From an uncultured Lachnobacterium sp. (GTDB lineage: Bacteria; Bacillota; Clostridia; Lachnospirales; Lachnospiraceae), in contig URQG01000035.1 in NCBI GenBank assembly GCA_900549895.1, positions 1-12,124 of the forward strand: a stretch of 12,124 bases of DNA. Reading direction: 5' to 3'. Under the pieces are notes generated by a model. It searched no databases and was not told where the DNA came from. It worked only from the letters and a program-made list of their open reading frames with translations. Of this stretch, positions 7,670 to 12,124 are shown in pieces. The translations under genes and the position numbers were made by a program. Every line of letters begins with the position of its first letter. The stretch's first letter is position 1.

Positions 7670-7792
7670 TCGGTATTTTATTCCAAATCATAACCCTATT
7701 TCTGCAATGATCCTATTTCATTTACTTATGCTCCGCAGGATGCGCATCTTGGCAAGCCTGCTTTTGCTATATAGGAAATTTCAAAAAAATTT

Positions 7793-9523
7793 CTAAACAG
7801 TAAGGAATGCCTGATAAACATTCAGTCTCCCGAATCCCCATGAGGTGTTCGGATAAACCGTATCCCGGTTTCTGTCACATCCGCGAATCAATATATTCCC
7901 GATTTCCACGGAATTGAGCGAAAGCGCATTTTGCCGGAAAATGCCCCACTCCATGAGCTGCGCACACGCCCCTGCAGTAATCGCTGCTGCGACGGAAGTG
8001 CCGCTTGCGGTCACATAATTCCCCCGTGCGCCTACGCCCTGCACACGGACGGCCGGAGCACAAAAATCCGGTTTCATCACCGAGTTCACCGTAAAACCTC
8101 TGCCGGAATCCATATAAATCCCCTTATCAGCCACCTGATAGCCGCCCACAGTAATCGGAATCTGTGCACTCGAGGGACTCGTCAGTGTGATATCCGGATC
8201 CGGTCGAAGAAAAAAAACATCGAAAGGCAGCATTCCTTTCATCGGAAGCCACACATGAAAGTTTCCGGTAATCGTTGTGTCCGGATACACCGACAGTGTC
8301 CAAATTCCTCTCGCAGCCTTGTCAAAACGGACAAACACAAGCTGATCCCCCCTCGTTCTCCCTACCGACCGATAGTCAATCTCCACGCTCGTACCCTCAA
8401 GCACAAAAGAATACTCCTGATGCGCCGCCACTCTTGTAGCAATCTGTGGCAGTCGTCTTCCCGACGGTGAAGTCACAGACACGGCAAATACTTCCGGTGC
8501 GGATGCCCATAATTCCAGATAGAACCCCGGCATATCGTTCTCCACATCGATTTCCACCTCCACCGGATTGGATTGTAGCGCATTCCTCGCGTTGTTGCCC
8601 GACGGCCCAAATGTGACATTGCTCGTTCCGTGAAAATGATGCTTTGCATTCGCTTCATTTCCGGATGCGATCACCACGCACCTGCGATACAAGGTCCCGA
8701 CTGCATTCAGATATTCTTCCAACTCGCTTCCGCCCGAATGGCTTCCATTATTCGTTCCCATCCCAAGACAGATAACGAGCGGCTTCTGCAACTGTCTGGC
8801 TTTCTGTTCCAGATATGCGACGGCTGCCATAATGTCATTCTCCTGATAGGCAGGCGTACTTCCCGGAATATAGAAGAAATCACGCAGATATTGCTTTGCC
8901 TCCTTGACTTTTACCATCGCAATATCGCAAAGCGGCGCTGCCCCGATAAAATCAGCAGCCGCATCCTCGCTTCCGCAGGCGATACTTGCAAGTAAAGTTC
9001 CGTGCCCGTTCTCATCTCTCTGCGGAACGATCTCATACGGATCATCCGCAGCAAGCGCCTCATCGATATCTGCCTTCGTGTATTCCACGCCGTACGCAAA
9101 CCCTTCCGGTGGTTTCCAATTTCCATCCGTATCCGGTGTCCCGGTCTGATCCCATATGGCAAGTATTCGTGTTGTCCCTGCACGGTCTTTAAAGCACGCA
9201 TTGGTATAGGTGATTCCGGTGTCGATGAATCCGACAAGAATGCCCTGTCCACGTAGAGACAGGGCCGGCTGATTCTGCAACTGCAGTATACCGCTCTCCT
9301 CAAGTGCAGTTGTATCGAGCAGACCAAAACATTTGGGGATTGCAGTATAGGTATATGTTTGTATGCTAAGCGGCGGTACACTGCACCGCTCATAATAATG
9401 AATATCCAGATTGTTGCTGATGTGTTGAAGGCAAACGGGTTCGGAAGGATAACGCTCCAGCGACTCCCGCGGAATAATCACATCATAAGTATCGTTTGAT
9501 TTAATGAAGGCATCACAGTTCAT
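7793..9523 (-). CDS. Subtilisin-like serine protease (S8, Csp-type), probably cytoplasmic
   Basis: A 576-residue S8 peptidase with an intact catalytic triad: Asp101 in GFIDTGIT, His174 in NGHGT, and Ser510 in ASGTSVAAA. The oxyanion Asn289 is in ASGNEA. Residues 1-90 form a possible prodomain or N-terminal region without a signal peptide, so secretion is not indicated. Between Asn289 and Ser510 lie about 220 residues, far more than in classical subtilisin. This fits the inserted jelly-roll domain of clostridial CspA/B/C proteases, and IPKCFGLLDTTALEESGIL before the Asp motif is also typical of that group. Known Csp proteins act in spore germination, but many clostridia carry further paralogues of unknown role, so I do not name it cspB. 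The start at 9523 has only a weak site (AAAGAGA) close by; a stronger AAGGAG lies 31 nt upstream. It follows the ATPase by 104 nt with no visible terminator. Confidence 0.92.
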   Translation of the reverse strand: MNCDAFIKSNDTYDVIIPRESLERYPSEPVCLQHISNNLDIHYYERCSVPPLSIQTYTYTAIPKCFGLLDTTALEESGILQLQNQPALSLRGQGILVGFIDTGITYTNACFKDRAGTTRILAIWDQTGTPDTDGNWKPPEGFAYGVEYTKADIDEALAADDPYEIVPQRDENGHGTLLASIACGSEDAAADFIGAAPLCDIAMVKVKEAKQYLRDFFYIPGSTPAYQENDIMAAVAYLEQKARQLQKPLVICLGMGTNNGSHSGGSELEEYLNAVGTLYRRCVVIASGNEANAKHHFHGTSNVTFGPSGNNARNALQSNPVEVEIDVENDMPGFYLELWASAPEVFAVSVTSPSGRRLPQIATRVAAHQEYSFVLEGTSVEIDYRSVGRTRGDQLVFVRFDKAARGIWTLSVYPDTTITGNFHVWLPMKGMLPFDVFFLRPDPDITLTSPSSAQIPITVGGYQVADKGIYMDSGRGFTVNSVMKPDFCAPAVRVQGVGARGNYVTASGTSVAAAITAGACAQLMEWGIFRQNALSLNSVEIGNILIRGCDRNRDTVYPNTSWGFGRLNVYQAFLTV

Positions 9524-9627
9524 AGTATCTCTTTTTGACTATTCTATGACTGTTCTCCTTAAAATATCCGTCGCATTCTGTTCTCGTCCGCAATTCCATT
9601 TGCCGGACAGATGACATTCAGGCAGTC

Positions 9628-12024
9628 CTAATTTTCCGACATTCGACTGGAATGACAGGTAAAATACAGAATCTGGTACTCTCCGGAAATCTTCTGCAAC
9701 AGTTCATTTCCATGTCTTACCTTCTCTTCGTCCAGATTAACGAACGGATCATCCAGCACGAGGAACGGCTTCTCCCCAGGATACATCGCATCAACCAAAG
9801 CCAGGCGCATACATACGCCAAGCAGATCCTGATACCCTGCCGACAGCCACTTGGTTTCACGCAGTTCTCCCTGTTCCTTCATCTGTACCGCGATATTGGC
9901 ATTGACCATCCAGTTACCGCTTGCATCACCGGTCAAAAGTTCATAATACTTGCCAAATCCATTCTCGATCGGACCAAGATATCGCGCCGAGAACTGTTCC
10001 TTGGCAGTCTGTAAGAATTCCTGTGTCAGCTGCAGCGTATGATATGTCTGGGCTTCCAGTTCCTGATCTCTCTTACAGATTTCAAGCTGTTCCTGCTTTT
10101 CGTCCCGGACATCCAGCTGCTCCTGCATATCTTCCAGCTGATGGGTATATTGCTCGATCGCATCACGGACATCCTCAATCCGGTCATCCACATCCCGGAT
10201 CATCTCATTGAGTTCATCGAGTGTATACGGACACTTCTCAATGGAAGTAATTTCCTCCATCGGATGTTCCTGTTCAAACTGTTCCTTCTTCCGGCACGCC
10301 TGCTCATACGCCTTTACCGCAAGGCGGTACTCAGCGGCCTTCATCTGCAACTGGCTCAATCCCGCCGCAATATCCTCACCGAAGTCCACTCCGGTCGATT
10401 TGCCAAACGCAAGAAGCGATTCCCGGATACGGTCAAACTCTTCTCTTGCCGCCTCACTTTTCGCTGCACGCGTCTTAAGCCGCTCATACTCATGGATCTG
10501 ATTCTTTAATTCATAAAGACTTGAGCGGGCATCTCTTACGTCATAAGCGACATGATAGTTTTCTAAAAATTTCTGTGCTCTCTGCTGAATACGCTCCGCT
10601 TCCCCGGATGCCTCATCCATCGTCTTTTGGATTTCTTCCACCGGTTCACGCAGCTTGCGCTCTTCCTCCTGATACTGCAGGCGAAGTTCCTTCGCACGCC
10701 GCACATCCCGATCCGCCAAAGCCTTGCGCATCGCAAGCAAAAAGATTCCGATCACAACCGCCAATGCGCCTGCTCCGATAAAAAACATCGAATACTTTGC
10801 AACATCCGGAACCGCAAATCCCACTACCGCCGCCGCAATGCCTGCAAGAAACAGTAAGATTGCCGGTACGATCATACCAATTCTCTTTTTTACCGAGACC
10901 ACCGGTTCCTCCCGCTTCATCGCCATCGCTTCAAAATAAGAGATTTTCGTCTCAAGCTGACTTTTTTGTTCACGCAGCTTGGCGAGTTTTTCAAGCTGCT
11001 GATCCATATCGCGGATCTGAGCCTCATCCGGACAGCCTTCCTCAAACATGTCGGCGAGTTTGGCATACTGCGTCTTTTCCTCATCCGTCAAGCCAAGATT
11101 ATACAGTGTTGTCTTAAGTACGCCCATCATCTGCACATCCTGATTTTTCTGCTGAAACTCTTCGTCCTCCGGCACACGCTCCGGAAACACATCCGTATAC
11201 TGTGCAATACTTGTTTTTCCGTGTTCTACTTCGTCACAAAGAAGTTTATAATTGTGTTTAAGGCTCTCCCTGCGGTTCTCCTCGCTGGCAACCTGTAATG
11301 CCTTGGCATACTGTCCTCGAATATCTGACAGTTCTTTTCTCTGTGCCTGCTTGTCCGCAAGCTTCTGTGATAATTCCTGCGCCGCAGACTCCGCCGCGTC
11401 ATAACTTCTGAGTTCTTCCGTCAAAAGAGTGATCATATTCTTACGCTTTTTCATCGAACCGGTCGCACGATCCGGCGAAAGTTTGTTCATGCGGTCATGA
11501 ATCCTCTTTGTCGCACTGTCAAAATTATTGATATCGTTGGTATTTTCCGCAAGATTACCGAGTTTTGCGTTAATTGCATCGGTCGAACCGCTCTCACAAT
11601 CATTCTGCGCGATAAACGCACTTCGCTTAAACGAAGCACTGTCCAGACCAAAAATCTCGCTTCCGATCTCCGAAGAGAAATCATGGCATTCCAGATTTGT
11701 TGACAGATCATACAGATGATACGCATCCGTCTTCTCTGTCTTACCAAATGTCCGACTGATACGGTATGTCTTATCCTGGTATGCAAAATCAAGTTCGCCT
11801 CCGAACGTGCCCCCCTGCCAAGGGCGATATACGACCCGTTCCTTGTCAAAAGAACCGGACTCCTTTTTTGAGTCAAAACCATAGAACATAACCCGAAGAA
11901 AAGCTGCGAGGGTACTCTTGCCCCATGCATTCGGCTCATGGAAGAGATTCACTCCATCCGCAAAATCAATGGACAGATCCGACAGCTTACCAAAATTGTC
12001 AATATGACAAGATAATAATTTCAT
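9628..12024 (-). CDS. SbcC/YhaN-like SMC-family ATPase with central transmembrane hairpin
   Basis: A 798-residue SMC/Rad50-type ATPase. The N-terminal half-site holds a P-loop EPNAWGKST at 30-38, in which Glu30 takes the place of the usual first Gly, then a Q-loop Gln140 in AFIAQND. The C-terminal half-site has a signature-like LSAGYQDL from 727, Walker B FLVLDDP at 754-760, D-loop VNLDEE and switch His791 in TCHSS. Between them are two long coiled-coil regions (about 195-375 and 433-680). In the middle, where SbcC/Rad50 carries a CxxC zinc hook, are two hydrophobic helices (about 383-405 and 411-432), which suggests membrane anchoring. B. subtilis YhaN has a similar plan, as I recall. Such proteins usually pair with an SbcD/YhaO-like nuclease and act in DNA end processing or repair. 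The ATG at 12024 lies 1 nt after the preceding stop, with GGAGGAG overlapping that gene, so translational coupling is likely. Confidence 0.9.
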   Translation of the reverse strand: MKLLSCHIDNFGKLSDLSIDFADGVNLFHEPNAWGKSTLAAFLRVMFYGFDSKKESGSFDKERVVYRPWQGGTFGGELDFAYQDKTYRISRTFGKTEKTDAYHLYDLSTNLECHDFSSEIGSEIFGLDSASFKRSAFIAQNDCESGSTDAINAKLGNLAENTNDINNFDSATKRIHDRMNKLSPDRATGSMKKRKNMITLLTEELRSYDAAESAAQELSQKLADKQAQRKELSDIRGQYAKALQVASEENRRESLKHNYKLLCDEVEHGKTSIAQYTDVFPERVPEDEEFQQKNQDVQMMGVLKTTLYNLGLTDEEKTQYAKLADMFEEGCPDEAQIRDMDQQLEKLAKLREQKSQLETKISYFEAMAMKREEPVVSVKKRIGMIVPAILLFLAGIAAAVVGFAVPDVAKYSMFFIGAGALAVVIGIFLLAMRKALADRDVRRAKELRLQYQEEERKLREPVEEIQKTMDEASGEAERIQQRAQKFLENYHVAYDVRDARSSLYELKNQIHEYERLKTRAAKSEAAREEFDRIRESLLAFGKSTGVDFGEDIAAGLSQLQMKAAEYRLAVKAYEQACRKKEQFEQEHPMEEITSIEKCPYTLDELNEMIRDVDDRIEDVRDAIEQYTHQLEDMQEQLDVRDEKQEQLEICKRDQELEAQTYHTLQLTQEFLQTAKEQFSARYLGPIENGFGKYYELLTGDASGNWMVNANIAVQMKEQGELRETKWLSAGYQDLLGVCMRLALVDAMYPGEKPFLVLDDPFVNLDEEKVRHGNELLQKISGEYQILYFTCHSSRMSEN

Positions 12025-12025
12025 C

Positions 12026-12071
12026 TTAGATCTCCTCCCCTGACAAAGCCATAATTCCGCATCGGATCACC
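12026..12071 (-). CDS. C-terminal 14 codons of the preceding gene (possibly SbcD/YhaO-like nuclease)
   Basis: On the minus strand one frame reads VIRCGIMALSGEEI and ends in TAA at 12028-12026, one base before the ATPase start. The tight spacing and the ribosome binding site lying inside this tail suggest a real upstream gene in the same operon. Only 46 genomic bases remain before adapter sequence begins, so identity cannot be read. A metallophosphoesterase partner is expected from the known pairing of YhaN/SbcC-like ATPases. That is inference from context, not from these 14 residues. Confidence 0.5.
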
Positions 12072-12124
12072 CTGTCTCTTATACACATCTCCGCGCCCAC
12101 CAGACGCGTAGTAATCTCGTATGC
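12072..12124 (+). other. Illumina Nextera adapter, i7 index and P7 start (assembly contaminant)
   Basis: 12072-12090 is exactly CTGTCTCTTATACACATCT, the 19-bp Tn5 mosaic end used in Nextera libraries. 12091-12105 matches the following Read 2 adapter segment at 13 of 15 bases (mismatches at 12094 and 12101). 12106-12113 is GCGTAGTA, which I recall as a Nextera XT v2 i7 index. 12114-12124 is ATCTCGTATGC, the start of the P7 flank. Order and orientation are those of adapter read-through after a short insert. These 53 bases should be trimmed. They are not a transposon of the organism. Confidence 0.97.

Noticed and set aside
7584..7792. Riboswitch or small RNA gene in the longest intergenic gap
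   Set aside because: Only a short leader hairpin and scattered small repeats are present. No conserved riboswitch core that I recognise is visible.
7775..7793. 7-bp AT-only hairpin just after the protease stop, as a terminator
   Set aside because: The stem has only one G-C pair, starts on the last base of the stop codon and has no U-run behind it. It is too weak to call.
7931..8470. 179-codon open frame on the plus strand
   Set aside because: It overlaps the intact subtilase in antisense, and its product is rich in Arg, His, Cys and Ser as expected for a shadow frame.
12072..12090. Tn5/IS50-like mosaic end suggesting a transposon boundary
   Set aside because: The following bases are Illumina Read 2 adapter, index and P7, so the mosaic end comes from library preparation.

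Overview
The window looks like chromosomal DNA from an anaerobic Firmicute of class Clostridia, most likely Lachnospiraceae. The reasons are a fused FeoA-FeoB iron transporter, a Csp-type clostridial subtilase, an SbcC/YhaN-like ATPase with a central membrane hairpin, a DUF6033-like protein, and strong AGGAGG-type ribosome binding sites. This placement rests on gene content and recalled family resemblance, not on a search. All seven genes with a readable start, and one tail fragment, lie on the minus strand, so transcription runs right to left. There is no tRNA, rRNA, CRISPR array, insertion sequence or prophage gene.

Layout in transcription order (right to left). 12072-12124 is not genomic: it is Illumina Nextera adapter, an i7 index and the start of P7, so the right edge is a contig end. 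12026-12071 holds the last 14 codons of an unseen gene. 9628-12024 encodes a large SMC/SbcC-type ATPase with a transmembrane hairpin, one base after that stop. 7793-9523 encodes a cytoplasmic subtilisin-like protease with an intact catalytic triad. 6846-7583 and 5730-6836 form a two-gene unit: a Lys-rich DUF6033-like protein and a DUF2974-type alpha/beta hydrolase. 4310-5647 is citrate synthase, with its own likely promoter and a 13-bp hairpin behind it. 2942-4177 (argJ) and 2070-2870 (proC) are amino-acid biosynthesis genes. 1-1990 is the first 663 codons of feoAB, cut by the left edge.

How they fit together. Citrate synthase, ArgJ and ProC all belong to glutamate-family metabolism: citrate leads to 2-oxoglutarate and glutamate, ArgJ acts in the acetylated route to ornithine, and ProC makes proline. 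The feo gene sits behind them after a strong hairpin and is probably a separate unit. The ATPase probably pairs with a metallophosphoesterase encoded just beyond the real sequence, but the adapter truncation hides it. No complete new system can be demonstrated. The least explained parts are the DUF6033-like/DUF2974 pair and the membrane-hairpin ATPase next to the subtilase. The longest gene-free stretch is 209 bases (7584-7792).
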